Source: Cytophagales bacterium Alg240-R148
GTDB lineage: Bacteria > Bacteroidota > Bacteroidia > Cytophagales > Cyclobacteriaceae
Direction: 5' to 3'
DNA: 64,000 bases
NCBI GenBank assembly: GCA_900537185.1
Contig: LS999826.1
Coordinates: 434,001 to 498,000, forward strand
Shown here: one piece after another, positions 16,544 through 26,017 of the stretch
How positions within the stretch are numbered: the first letter of the stretch is position 1
Layout: each line of letters begins with the position of its first letter
Position numbers and translations under genes: made by a program
The notes under the pieces: generated by a model
The model's input: only the letters and a program-made list of their open reading frames with translations
Told to the model about the DNA's origin: nothing
Database searches by the model: none

Positions 16544-17992
16544 ATGGAATTGAAAAATTTACTGGAAAACCAGATTGTATTGCTTAAAGACTTCTTGCCA
16601 GTTGGGGTAATGGCCCTCGGGCTGGTGGTTTTGCTTATGTCGGAGTTAACCGCTTTAAAAACGCGTTATCCGAATGCTTTTGCCTGGATTTTTATAGTTT
16701 TTTTTTCCGTTGGACCACTCTTTGTTGAGCCTTTATCGGTATTGGAAGCCAAGGGAAGCTTTAATATTTTGTTGAGTCTTTCAGCTTTGGTGTTTGGATT
16801 GCAAAATTGGAGCCTGACGGATAAATCTAGGCAAAATTCAGAATATTATGCATTGGTTGGAAGTATTTTTATAGGAGCCTATGTGTTGTTAAATACCAGT
16901 CATTTTCTCGTAGCTATTATTGGATTAGAGCTCATGTCTATTCCTGCCTATTTGCTAACCTGCTGGAACACCAAAAAATCCAGCTACGAAGCTGGTCTGA
17001 AGTACTTTATTTATGGTGGTTTTTCGACAGCTGTGTTGCTTTATGGCGTTTCTTGGTGGTATGGAGCAACGGGGTTTTTAGAATTGGGTTCTATTGAAGT
17101 GTTGGTAGTTGCATTGAACCAATCTTCTACTCCTTTTGTGTTGATGACTGCAGGTTGTATAGTAATAGGGCTGGCGTATAAAATAGCAGCTTTTCCCATG
17201 CATTTCTGGTCACCAGATGCGTACCAAGAGGCGCCTACTCCTGTGGTAGGTTTGTTTGCCGTGGTGCCTAAAATTGCAGGCTTTGTTTTTCTTGAAAAAC
17301 TCACTTTGGTTTTGATGGGGACAACGCATTGGCAATCCGTACAAAAAATATACTTGCTCTTGGCAGTTCTATCTTTGTTACTGGGTAATTTGGCAGCTTT
17401 AAAACAAAATAAAGCCAAGAGAATGATGGCTTACTCGTCCATTGCCCATACCGGGTTTATGTTATTTCCGTTGCTCCATGCCAGTGAAAGTAATCTGAGT
17501 TATTTTCATTTTTACCTTGTTTTATACGCGTTTATGAACATGGCCCTGTTTTTATTTTTGGATTATTACGAACGGAAGTTTGATGTAAGTTCTTTAGTAG
17601 ATTTTAAAGGCTTGGGGTCAAAATCGGTGTTCATGGGGGTGCTTTTATTGATTTTATTAATCTCCCTAACTGGATTGCCACCAACTGGTGGATTCATTGC
17701 AAAATTGTTAATTTTTACCGGCATGTACGAAGGGCTGGTTCAAAGTGGTGATTTGATTTTCTTGTTTATTTTGATACTAGCAGGAATCAATACCGTTATA
17801 GCTTTGTTCTATTATTTGAAAATTCCTTACTTCATGTTCATGAAAAAAGAAGCTGTGGTAAAAAAAATTAACCCAAAATCATTCTTAGTTGTGAATTTTT
17901 TAGGGTTCATTTTAGTTTTTCTAATAACTGTAAGTTTCTTTATGCCTACATGGTTGATGGGTATTATTAATAATGTTAATTTTGTGCAATAA
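16544..17992 (+). CDS. nuoN: NADH-quinone oxidoreductase subunit N
   Basis: The third antiporter-like subunit, 482 residues. Motifs: FLVAIIGLELMSIPAYLLTCW with the TM5 Glu, FPMHFWSPDAYQEAPTPVVGLFAVVPK, KRMMAYSSIAHTGFMLFPL, and LTGLPPTGGFIAKLLIF. It is the last nuo gene. An amidophosphoribosyltransferase gene starts 9 bases after its stop. Confidence 0.97.
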   Translation: MELKNLLENQIVLLKDFLPVGVMALGLVVLLMSELTALKTRYPNAFAWIFIVFFSVGPLFVEPLSVLEAKGSFNILLSLSALVFGLQNWSLTDKSRQNSEYYALVGSIFIGAYVLLNTSHFLVAIIGLELMSIPAYLLTCWNTKKSSYEAGLKYFIYGGFSTAVLLYGVSWWYGATGFLELGSIEVLVVALNQSSTPFVLMTAGCIVIGLAYKIAAFPMHFWSPDAYQEAPTPVVGLFAVVPKIAGFVFLEKLTLVLMGTTHWQSVQKIYLLLAVLSLLLGNLAALKQNKAKRMMAYSSIAHTGFMLFPLLHASESNLSYFHFYLVLYAFMNMALFLFLDYYERKFDVSSLVDFKGLGSKSVFMGVLLLILLISLTGLPPTGGFIAKLLIFTGMYEGLVQSGDLIFLFILILAGINTVIALFYYLKIPYFMFMKKEAVVKKINPKSFLVVNFLGFILVFLITVSFFMPTWLMGIINNVNFVQ

Positions 17993-18001
17993 GGCTATCC
18001 A

Positions 18002-19888
18002 ATGAGTGAGAAAATAAAGCATGAATGTGGTATCGCATTAGTTCGACTAAGAAAACCACTTTCGTATTACGTTGAGAAATACGGTTCCCCAGCTTGGGCT
18101 GTTAGTAAAATGTACATACTAATGGAGAAGCAAAAAAATAGGGGACAAGATGGGGCAGGTATTGCCAACATTAAAATCGATCAAAGACCTGGTCTTCGAT
18201 ATGTTAGTAGGTACCGCAGTATTGACCCCAATCCAATTTCTGATATTTTTAATAAAATATCGAGAAAATTGAAAAAGGCTAAAAAGAACGGAGGGGATAA
18301 ATTCAGTGACGAACTTTGGCTAAAAGAAAACGTAGCATTTACTGGAGAGCTTTGGTTGGGACATTTGCGGTATGGAACACACGGTAAAAACAGTGTGGAA
18401 AACTGCCACCCTATGTTGCGCCAAAACAACTGGAGAAGTAGAAATCTAGTGGTTGCTGGTAATTTCAATATGACCAATGTCGATGAGTTGTTCAATAAAT
18501 TATTGGATTTAGGACAGCACCCAAAGGAAAAAGTTGATACAGTTACTGTAATGGAGAAAATTGGCCATTTTTTGGATGAAGAAAATGAAGCCATTTACCA
18601 AGAATATAAAGACAAATGTTCTAAAAGAGAAGTTACAGAAATCATTGAAAGTGAAATTAATCTGCAGCGGGTTTTAGAACGTTCGTGTAAAGATTTTGAC
18701 GGGGGTTACGCCATGGCTGGTATGACTGGCTATGGAGCAGCTTTTGTAGCAAGAGACCCAGCGGGAATTAGACCAGCATACTATTATGCAGATGACGAAG
18801 TAGTAGTGGTCGCATCCGAAAAACCCGCCATTAAAACAGCCTTTGGAATAGATTATAGCGAAATTAAGGAAGTAGAACCTGGACATGCTCTGATCATTAA
18901 CAAAAATGGAGAATATGGCCAGTACCAATTTATAGATCAATTAGAGAAAAAATCTTGTAGTTTTGAAAGGTTATATTTCTCAAGAGGTTCAGACCCGGAT
19001 ATTTACCAGGAAAGAAAAGAATTAGGTAAAAAATTGGTACCCAACATTCTTAAGTCCATCAATTTTGACCTTAAAAATACCGTGTTTTCCTATATTCCCA
19101 ATACTGCTGAGAATGCCTATTTAGGAATGATGGAAGGGTTGGAAGAATACATGGCCAACAGAAGGAGAGATATGGTGTTAGAAGGCAAACCGCATGTGGA
19201 TTCCTTGGAAGAAATCCTTTCGCAAAGACCAAGAGTAGAGAAGTTAGTAATGAAAGACGTTAAAATGCGGACTTTTATTACCGGAGATAGTGAAAGAGAC
19301 GATTTGGTAGCCAATGTATACGATACTACCTACGAAGTGATCCGAAAAAATAAGGATACACTTGTGATTATTGATGACTCCATAGTTAGAGGAACGACGC
19401 TTGAAAAAAGTATATTAAAAATGCTTGACAAGTTGCAGCCGAAAAAAATAATAATTGTTTCTTCTGCACCTCAAATTCGTTTCCCAGATTGTTACGGGAT
19501 AGACATGTCAAAAATGAATGAATTTGTCGCTTTTAGAGCGTTGTTGGCGCTGTTGAAGGAACGCGATATGGAGCATTTGCTAGGAGAAACCTATGAGGCA
19601 TGTAAACTTGCAAATGAAAATGGAGTATTTGAAAATAAGGTAAATGATTTATTTGATCATTTTACTTACGAAGAGGTGTCGCAGAAAATAGCGGAAATTG
19701 TAAAACCTAAAGGCATGAAGGCAGAATTGGAAGTGATCTACCAAACGGTGGAGAACTTGCACAAAGCTTGTCCTAACCACTTAGGTGATTGGTATTTTAC
19801 TGGAGAATTTCCTACCAAAGGTGGTATGTATGTGGTCAATAAAGCTTTTATGAACTTTATGGATGGCAAATTAATAAGAGCATATTAA
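18002..19888 (+). CDS. purF: amidophosphoribosyltransferase (long PurF type)
   Basis: PurF converts PRPP and glutamine to phosphoribosylamine, the first committed step of purine synthesis. An N-terminal class II glutaminase domain (HECGIALVR with the putative nucleophile Cys9; GHLRYGTHG; FDGGYAMAGMTG) is followed by a phosphoribosyltransferase domain with the PRPP loop VIIDDSIVRGTTLEKS (about 455-470). At 628 residues it is clearly longer than the textbook enzyme (about 470-510), with added segments after QDGAGIANI and in the middle. A long PurF homolog is, to my knowledge, usual in Bacteroidota, sometimes beside a short one. The 9-base gap suggests transcription with nuo. A strong terminator follows. 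Confidence 0.85.
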   Translation: MSEKIKHECGIALVRLRKPLSYYVEKYGSPAWAVSKMYILMEKQKNRGQDGAGIANIKIDQRPGLRYVSRYRSIDPNPISDIFNKISRKLKKAKKNGGDKFSDELWLKENVAFTGELWLGHLRYGTHGKNSVENCHPMLRQNNWRSRNLVVAGNFNMTNVDELFNKLLDLGQHPKEKVDTVTVMEKIGHFLDEENEAIYQEYKDKCSKREVTEIIESEINLQRVLERSCKDFDGGYAMAGMTGYGAAFVARDPAGIRPAYYYADDEVVVVASEKPAIKTAFGIDYSEIKEVEPGHALIINKNGEYGQYQFIDQLEKKSCSFERLYFSRGSDPDIYQERKELGKKLVPNILKSINFDLKNTVFSYIPNTAENAYLGMMEGLEEYMANRRRDMVLEGKPHVDSLEEILSQRPRVEKLVMKDVKMRTFITGDSERDDLVANVYDTTYEVIRKNKDTLVIIDDSIVRGTTLEKSILKMLDKLQPKKIIIVSSAPQIRFPDCYGIDMSKMNEFVAFRALLALLKERDMEHLLGETYEACKLANENGVFENKVNDLFDHFTYEEVSQKIAEIVKPKGMKAELEVIYQTVENLHKACPNHLGDWYFTGEFPTKGGMYVVNKAFMNFMDGKLIRAY

Positions 19889-19906
19889 AAGCATTTTATA
19901 TACAAC

Positions 19907-19939
19907 AAAAAAAAGGAAGGCCGAGGTCTTCCTTTTTTT
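19907..19939. terminator. bidirectional intrinsic terminator after purF
   Basis: AAAAAAAAGGAAG (19907-19919), an 8-base loop, then CTTCCTTTTTTT (19928-19939). The A-run on one side and T-run on the other make it work for both strands. It ends the nuo-purF unit and lies at the stop codon of the convergent GT9 gene. Confidence 0.8.
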
Positions 19940-20945
19940 ATGGAATGTAAAAATCAAACTTAACTTCGTTCATACATTTGAAATGGCCTTTAGGGCATTT
20001 GTTGTACCCAATTTTAGAACAGGGTCTGCACCCCAATTCTTTGTTCTCGAAAATGGTGAATTTGGTCTTGTATGGGTACATTCCAAACTCTGGAATGGTA
20101 TTGCCCCATATAGAAAATATTTCTTTTTTTAAGGCCGCTCCTATGTGCATCAAACCTGTATCATGCGTAAACAAACATTTTGATTGTCGTATCAAAGAGG
20201 CAGATTGGTTTAAGTTGAATTTGCCACATCCATTAAAAATTAGGGTCTTTTTATTGAGTTTTTTGAAATTCTCTTTGTCGGTACTGGATAAATTATCTCG
20301 ATTAAAAAACGCACTAATTTCTTCGGCAACGGGCGCATCTTCTTTGCCTCCTAATAAAACTACCGGTTTGTTGATTTTATCACATAGTTCAATCAACCTG
20401 TTGGCTGGTAGCTTTTTGGTGTGGTGCTGTCCTCCAATACTGACCGCAACATACCCTTCTTGGTGGGGTTTGGGTAGCCAATTCAAAGGGACCTCATCCT
20501 TTTCAGGAATAAAAAAGTCCAATCCCAATTGGTCGGGTTTTACTCCAATAGATTCCACTGTTTTTAAATAGCGTTCCACGATGTGGATATTGGGCATTTT
20601 ATTAATTTTTAAATTTACCATCAACCATTTTTGAAGATTGATTTTGTCAAAGGCAACCGACTTACACCCTAATTTCGATTTTAATATTCGAGTTCTTAAA
20701 TTTTTATGCAGATCTATTACCAAATCAAATTTCTCTCTTTTGAATTGAATGGATAAATCGGATAAATTATTATCCAATAGGTGTAAGTGGTCAATGAATG
20801 GGTTGTCAACTAAAATTGAACCATATTCTTTTTTAGTCAAAAAATGAATTTCATGATCTGGATACTGTGTTTTAATACAGCGAACCACAGGAGTTGTTAA
20901 AATTATATCTCCAATAGAAGAAAACCTTAAAATTAATATTTTCAT
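19938..20945 (-). CDS. glycosyltransferase family 9 (heptosyltransferase-like)
   Basis: A 335-residue GT-B enzyme of the ADP-heptose:LPS heptosyltransferase family. The N-terminus MKILILRFSSIGDIILTTPVVRCIKTQYP is the family hallmark. The C-terminal half has LFTHDTGLMHIGAALKKEIFSIWGNT, the nucleotide-sugar donor site. A cluster of cysteines near the end (CRPCSKIGYNKCPKGHFKCM) is common in the family. It probably adds a core sugar to LPS at the cytoplasmic face. Its ATG overlaps the stop of the PolX/PHP gene (TAATG). Confidence 0.87.
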   Translation of the reverse strand: MKILILRFSSIGDIILTTPVVRCIKTQYPDHEIHFLTKKEYGSILVDNPFIDHLHLLDNNLSDLSIQFKREKFDLVIDLHKNLRTRILKSKLGCKSVAFDKINLQKWLMVNLKINKMPNIHIVERYLKTVESIGVKPDQLGLDFFIPEKDEVPLNWLPKPHQEGYVAVSIGGQHHTKKLPANRLIELCDKINKPVVLLGGKEDAPVAEEISAFFNRDNLSSTDKENFKKLNKKTLIFNGCGKFNLNQSASLIRQSKCLFTHDTGLMHIGAALKKEIFSIWGNTIPEFGMYPYKTKFTIFENKELGCRPCSKIGYNKCPKGHFKCMNEVKFDFYIP

Positions 20946-22654
20946 TAAGAGATGGATGATTTTCGTTTTTCAAAATAGGCTTCTAAATCGCTTCCAGACC
21001 ATGCATTCATGGTTTGGGCCGGTGTTAGCCCTCCTTTTCTACCGGTCATTACCCCAAACTGCATGTCGTCAAAGCCTTTAATAATGTGCGCATCTGGGTT
21101 GATGCTCAAAACAACCCCTTTTTCTAAGGCATAATGGACCCACGTCCAATCCATGTCCAAGCGCCAAGGATTGGAATTAATTTCAATGGCAACATTGTAC
21201 TGTGCACAAGCGTCGATTACTTTTTTATGGTCTATGGGATAACCTGCTCTTTTTAACAACAACCTGCCTGTAGGATGCCCTAAAATGGTTGTATAGGGAT
21301 TCGATATGGCAGTAATGAGTCTTTCAGTTGCTTTTTCAATTTCCATTTTCATGCCAGAATGAATAGAAGCAACTATAAAATCAAATCGTTCCAACACATC
21401 TTTTGAATAATCCAGGCTGCCATCGGCTAAAATGTCGGATTCTATTCCTTTAAAAATTTTAAATGGAGCTAATTCCTTATTAAGAGCATCTATTTCTTTG
21501 TGCTGTTCTATTATGTTTTCCTCAAAAAGGCCGTTGGCATAAAAAAAAGCGGATTGGCTATGGTCCGAAATGCCGAGGTATTCGTACCCCTGTTCTTTGC
21601 ACCAAACCGCCATGTCTTCTAAGGTATTGACACCATCGCTGTAGGTGGAATGGTTGTGCAAAGGTCCTTTTAAATCTGTTAACTTTAACAATTGAGGAGG
21701 AGGGCTCTCTTTGCTGTAGTTTAATTCAAAACTACCTTCTCTTAGTTCAGGCTCGATATACGGAAACTCTAAGGCTTCATACATGGCTTCTTCGGAAGAA
21801 AAAGTATTTTGTTTTAATAACTTTTGGAGGGTTAAACCCTCTTTTTTAACTCCATATAAATGGCGTGCGCGAGCGGTAGTACGCATCCATTCGTTGTAAA
21901 AGGACGGTTCCGAACAAAGGTGGATATGAACCGAAACTTGGCTAGTAACATGTATGGCCCTTGTTGTAAAAGGGCCGCATGTGCTGGGCTGTAATTCGAA
22001 AGAATTGGAGGAAGTGATTAGTTCTTCCATTTTTTTTGCATCGGTACCTGCGGCAATAATTTCAATTTTGTCCAAAGTAGAGGCCCGCCGCCTAATTGCA
22101 CCAGTAATAGCAGCATTGTTACAGATTGCCTGAATCAAAGGTAGAAGTTCTTGCGCCACCTCCATCGCTTGGTTGAGGTGAACAGATCCTATATGCTGGT
22201 TGATAAAAGCAATTTGTTGGAGGATGTTTTCTTCTGTTTTTGCCCCAAATCCTTTTAGTTTAGAGACTTTATTTTCGTTACAAGCCAACTTTAACGCTTC
22301 CATGCTCAGAATCCCAAGGTCCTTCCAAAGGCTTCGTACTTTTTTTGCTCCTATTCCTTTTAGCTCACTTATTTTTAAGACCCCTTTTGGTGTTTCGGCT
22401 TCTAAACTTACCAACATGGGGTGGGTTCCAGTTTCTAATATGTGGTTGATGTCTTGGGCCAAAGATTTTCCAATTCCTTGAATGGCTGCTATGTCGTCCC
22501 CTTTTTTAGAGGCTAAAGTGTAATTTAATCGCTCCAAATTAAAAGTAGCATTATTTATGGCCTTAATTTTGTGGTCTTCTTTTTGGTGCAATTCCAATAA
22601 ACCTGAAAGTTGTTTTAATGTTTTTACAACATCTTTGTTTGATATAGAATCCAT
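20945..22654 (-). CDS. PolX-type protein: degenerate polymerase X domain plus PHP phosphoesterase
   Basis: A 569-residue protein with the bacterial PolX layout. Helix-hairpin-helix repeats (IQGIGKSLAQDI at about 58-70, ELKGIGAKKVRSLW at about 97-110) lead into a nucleotidyltransferase palm (about 165-270) and a C-terminal PHP domain (about 328-565). PHP metal ligands are present (LHNHSTYSDG, GISDHSQ, ASIHSGM, LGHPTGR, NPDAH). The palm signature reads GAIRRRASTLDKIEI: the catalytic DxD is KxE (196, 198), and the third Asp site reads SVHIHL. The polymerase is therefore probably inactive, leaving a PHP exonuclease or phosphatase. The ATG at 22654 opens the helix-hairpin-helix domain; a start at 22720 would add an unlikely hydrophobic leader. 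Confidence 0.85.
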   Translation of the reverse strand: MDSISNKDVVKTLKQLSGLLELHQKEDHKIKAINNATFNLERLNYTLASKKGDDIAAIQGIGKSLAQDINHILETGTHPMLVSLEAETPKGVLKISELKGIGAKKVRSLWKDLGILSMEALKLACNENKVSKLKGFGAKTEENILQQIAFINQHIGSVHLNQAMEVAQELLPLIQAICNNAAITGAIRRRASTLDKIEIIAAGTDAKKMEELITSSNSFELQPSTCGPFTTRAIHVTSQVSVHIHLCSEPSFYNEWMRTTARARHLYGVKKEGLTLQKLLKQNTFSSEEAMYEALEFPYIEPELREGSFELNYSKESPPPQLLKLTDLKGPLHNHSTYSDGVNTLEDMAVWCKEQGYEYLGISDHSQSAFFYANGLFEENIIEQHKEIDALNKELAPFKIFKGIESDILADGSLDYSKDVLERFDFIVASIHSGMKMEIEKATERLITAISNPYTTILGHPTGRLLLKRAGYPIDHKKVIDACAQYNVAIEINSNPWRLDMDWTWVHYALEKGVVLSINPDAHIIKGFDDMQFGVMTGRKGGLTPAQTMNAWSGSDLEAYFEKRKSSIS

Positions 22655-22897
22655 AAGGTTAATTTGGGAAATAGGAAATGATATTTTTAGGGTTATTGTT
22701 TTATATAAGTAAATGTACAATTAAATTGAAATAAAGTGAATGATTGCGAAGTAAAAACGAGGCCAAATTATCCTGTTAGACCCAATTCAGAAAATGGGGA
22801 TAAAAACAAAATATTTTAATAATAAGACTGGGTATCTCTAGGTTGGGTTTAAATCTAAAGCGTGGTTTTAATTGAGTAAAGATAGATTTTTTATAAA

Positions 22898-24385
22898 ATG
22901 ATAAATGTGAAGAACTTATTTTTAAATGGATTGGTGTTCTTTTTGATCATCCAGTTTTCATATGGTCAAAATAAAAGAGTTGAAATTCCCTATGATTCCA
23001 AAGCTTCAAGACCGGTTGTAATTCCGGCGGATGTGAACGGAGTGGTATTGGTAAAAGAAGAATATGGAAGGAAGAAGGCCGGGAGGTCGTATTATTCTTT
23101 TCAAGTGTACGATACACTTTTACAGCAGAAGTATGCAGGTGTTTTTGATTGCGACAGCAGGTTGAATTTAAATGGATACGAATACAAACAAGGTCGGGCC
23201 ATTCTTTTGTTTTCTTCAGATGCTAGAGAAACCATAACCGTTGTTCAAATGATGGTGCACAATGGAGAAATTGAAAAAAACGATTATGTTTTTGCGAAAG
23301 GTTTTATTCTGAGCCAATTAAAAGTGGCCTATCCAGACCTAATATTGGCTGGGAAGGTAAAAAAGACTCCAACTTTACTGAAAATAAACCTTTTTGAGGC
23401 TGAATTGGAGATTTTACCCTTGGCATTTGAATCTAAAAAAAGCCAAATTGTCAATATCAACCCGTCCTTTGAAGCAGGGGCGTATGTCTCGGTTTCTATG
23501 GATGTCAACCGACAAGATTTGCTATTGGTACGCAAATACAATGAAGGTAAAATTGTTGGAGATGATTTGAAAATTGAGCCCAAAGAAGGGTTCGATTTAA
23601 AAGGGGGGCAGGTAACGGAAATTAACAAAAGGGAATTGCTTATTCTGGGCTCGTATTCTAAAAGAAACAATGACGGTATTCAGGGGTTCTTTATAACAAA
23701 GTACTTCAACTCCGAAAGCAAGTTTATGAAATATTATAAGTTTTCTGAGCTGAAAAATTTTTACAGCTTTATGGGTCGAGACGAACGAAAAAGAGCAGAA
23801 ACCAAAGCCGGAAAAAAGAATTCTAAAGGGAAGGATGTGCGTTCGAAATACAGAATATTGTCTCACGATGCGATTGAATTAGGGGAAGATTACCTAGTGG
23901 TGGGCGAAGCCTATTACCCAGTATATAGAACAGAGAGGGTTCCAACTTATTATGGCGGAAGGTCTCATTTTGAAACTAGAACCATTTTTGACGGTTTTTT
24001 ATATACCCATGGTGTTGTAGCATGTTTTGATGCAAAAGGGAACCTAAAATGGGACCAAGCGTTTAAAATTGAAGAGACTAAAATTATGCGGTTGTCTGAA
24101 AGAATAAATGTTAAAAAATTAGAATACGGATTGGAATTGGCGTTTACTTATGAGGGAAAAGTGAGCAAGGTCATAATAAACAATCAAGGAGGCAAGGAAG
24201 AATATTCAGGAACTAAAGTAAAAACTACATTTGATACGGATAAGGTTAAAGTAACCGACATGGGGGATGCGGAACACTGGTATGGTCCTTACTTTATAAC
24301 CTGGGGCAATCAAAAAATAAAAAATAAAAGTGAAGAACAGGTTAAAGGAAAAAGAAAAGTATTTTATTTAAACAAACTTATTTAA
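22898..24385 (+). CDS. secreted protein of unknown function, paralog A
   Basis: A 495-residue protein with a signal peptide (cleavage near FSYGQ, about residue 24). No family recognised. The body is rich in short beta-strands with alternating charged residues and includes a basic stretch rich in K, R and G (about residues 290-315). The last 40 residues (HWYGPYFITWGNQKIKN, then GKRKVFYLNKL) match the end of the next gene, so the two are tandem duplicates that have diverged strongly elsewhere. Internal phrases such as GFFITKYFNSESKF and FDAKGNLKWDQAFKI recall beta-propeller-like secreted proteins, which is only an impression. The gap to paralog B is 11 bases. Confidence 0.75.
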   Translation: MINVKNLFLNGLVFFLIIQFSYGQNKRVEIPYDSKASRPVVIPADVNGVVLVKEEYGRKKAGRSYYSFQVYDTLLQQKYAGVFDCDSRLNLNGYEYKQGRAILLFSSDARETITVVQMMVHNGEIEKNDYVFAKGFILSQLKVAYPDLILAGKVKKTPTLLKINLFEAELEILPLAFESKKSQIVNINPSFEAGAYVSVSMDVNRQDLLLVRKYNEGKIVGDDLKIEPKEGFDLKGGQVTEINKRELLILGSYSKRNNDGIQGFFITKYFNSESKFMKYYKFSELKNFYSFMGRDERKRAETKAGKKNSKGKDVRSKYRILSHDAIELGEDYLVVGEAYYPVYRTERVPTYYGGRSHFETRTIFDGFLYTHGVVACFDAKGNLKWDQAFKIEETKIMRLSERINVKKLEYGLELAFTYEGKVSKVIINNQGGKEEYSGTKVKTTFDTDKVKVTDMGDAEHWYGPYFITWGNQKIKNKSEEQVKGKRKVFYLNKLI

Positions 24386-24396
24386 GAACATAGTCT

Positions 24397-25947
24397 ATGA
24401 GTGCTTTACCTAAAAAAATATTGGTTGCAGGTTTTGTTGCCCTTTTTAATATGATGGGAGGAGCGGAGGCCTTGGCTCAAATTGAACAAGTTGCACGCTA
24501 CGAAAGGGTTATTGAACCCTACGACAGAGACCAAATTATTATACCAGTAGGGGAGCATGGTTTGGCCATTGTAGACGATACAGAAGTTTATCAAAAAGGA
24601 CATTTAATTTGGAATATTAGCTGTTTGAATACTGATTTAGAACAGGTTTACACAATGAATATTCCGGTAAATGATAAATACATCTTGAAGGGGTACGATG
24701 TCTTTGATGAATTTTTATACCTCTTATTTTTTAAGGGTGACCTCACTACAAAAACCGATATTTTGCTGTTTAAAATTGACCTTAGAAAAGGGCTTTATTA
24801 CGGGCTCTCGTTTAAGAACGATTTTGAAATTTTGGTAACCCATTTGAGTGTGTTAAAAAACACCATGATGATAGGAGGGTACTACAACAACAGACCCTCG
24901 TTTTTGATGTTTGATTTGACCACTGGTAAAACTGCGGTTGTACCTAGTTTTTTTAACAACAAAGGGGACATTATAAATTTGGAAATCGATAGGAATTTGG
25001 ACTTTTACAAAATATTGATTTCAGAGCGCGATTTGTTTGGTAAACATAAAATGTCTTTCAAGTGCTTCAATATGGAGGCAGAACTGGTTTACGAAAACTC
25101 TGTTCCATTTAAAGATAAAATGAAGGCGGTGGATGGTGTCTCTCACATATCGGATAAAGGAGAAGGTTTTTTTGTAGGAACCTTTGGAAATCAAGTAAAC
25201 AATACTTCACAAGGATTGTATTTTTCCAAAATTAATGCAGAAGGGGAAAGTAATTTGAGTTATGTATATTTTCCAGTATTGGATCGGTTTTTTGATTATA
25301 TGAAAGGAAAAAAAGCATCTAAAATAAAAGCCAAAGGCCAAACAAAAGAAGGTGGGTTTAAAACCAATGCCATTGTGCATGAGATGCAATTTATTGACAA
25401 CAAAATGGTGGTGCTGGTGGAGGTATTTGATCCGGAATATGACAACAATAATTATGGACATGAAATATTCGTAGACAACGGGGAGGACCCTAACGCTTTT
25501 TATGCCAGAAGGACTTCCAAATACAGCAAAAACCCCAATAATATTTATGATTATAGAAGTATTTCTCTTGTGGTTTTCGATGAAAAGGGAGAGGTTCAAT
25601 GGGAAAATTCGCTAAAAATAGAGGAGGTTAGCCAAAAAATCCTCGATAAAATTGGAGCCTTTCATATGGGGAAAGACAAAACGAATATTTTGTATAAAAA
25701 TGAAGAAGGAATTGTTTACAAATCGATTTTAAACACGAGCGAGTCCGTTCAAGATTCTACCATCAATATTGCCATGCGATACGAATCTGATGTTTTAGAT
25801 TCTGAGTTGGATGAAGGGAAACTGGACCATTGGTACGAAAATCATTTTTATGTTTGGGGTTACCAGACAATCAAAAATCCAACTGTAGAAGGAGTGGTAA
25901 GAAAGAGAAAAGTCTTGTATGTGAATAAAATATCTGTTCAAAATTAA
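24397..25947 (+). CDS. secreted protein of unknown function, paralog B
   Basis: A 516-residue protein with a signal peptide ending near GGAEALAQ (about residue 28). It is not recognised as a known family. It shares with paralog A the overall length, a basic linker after a FFDYMKGKKASKIKAKG segment (compare FYSFMGRDERKRAETKAGKK in A), the phrase VVFDEKGEVQWENSLKIEE (compare CFDAKGNLKWDQAFKIEE) and the C-terminal HWYENHFYVWGYQTIKN / VRKRKVLYVNKI. The pair is probably one operon whose products are in the periplasm or outer membrane. Function unknown. Confidence 0.75.
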   Translation: MSALPKKILVAGFVALFNMMGGAEALAQIEQVARYERVIEPYDRDQIIIPVGEHGLAIVDDTEVYQKGHLIWNISCLNTDLEQVYTMNIPVNDKYILKGYDVFDEFLYLLFFKGDLTTKTDILLFKIDLRKGLYYGLSFKNDFEILVTHLSVLKNTMMIGGYYNNRPSFLMFDLTTGKTAVVPSFFNNKGDIINLEIDRNLDFYKILISERDLFGKHKMSFKCFNMEAELVYENSVPFKDKMKAVDGVSHISDKGEGFFVGTFGNQVNNTSQGLYFSKINAEGESNLSYVYFPVLDRFFDYMKGKKASKIKAKGQTKEGGFKTNAIVHEMQFIDNKMVVLVEVFDPEYDNNNYGHEIFVDNGEDPNAFYARRTSKYSKNPNNIYDYRSISLVVFDEKGEVQWENSLKIEEVSQKILDKIGAFHMGKDKTNILYKNEEGIVYKSILNTSESVQDSTINIAMRYESDVLDSELDEGKLDHWYENHFYVWGYQTIKNPTVEGVVRKRKVLYVNKISVQN

Positions 25948-26000
25948 CCTGTCGTTAAAATTTTCATGACTTTTTGGACTAAGGTCTTAATAGCTTTGTT

Positions 26001-26008
26001 TATATTTG
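26001..26008 (+). promoter_or_regulatory. putative pyrR promoter (-7 element)
   Basis: TATATTTG fits TAnnTTTG exactly. It ends only 9 bases before the pyrR ATG, so the transcript would have a leader of just a few bases. The nearest TTTG upstream (ends at 25976) is 24 bases away, longer than usual. Confidence 0.4.
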
Positions 26009-26017
26009 TATCCTAGT

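Noticed and set aside
22655-22897. 243-base spacer between the PolX/PHP gene and secreted paralog A, examined for a riboswitch or small RNA.
   Set aside because: It holds scattered AT-rich sequence and a loose CCCAA/TTGGG pairing but no recognisable RNA fold, promoter consensus match or ORF.
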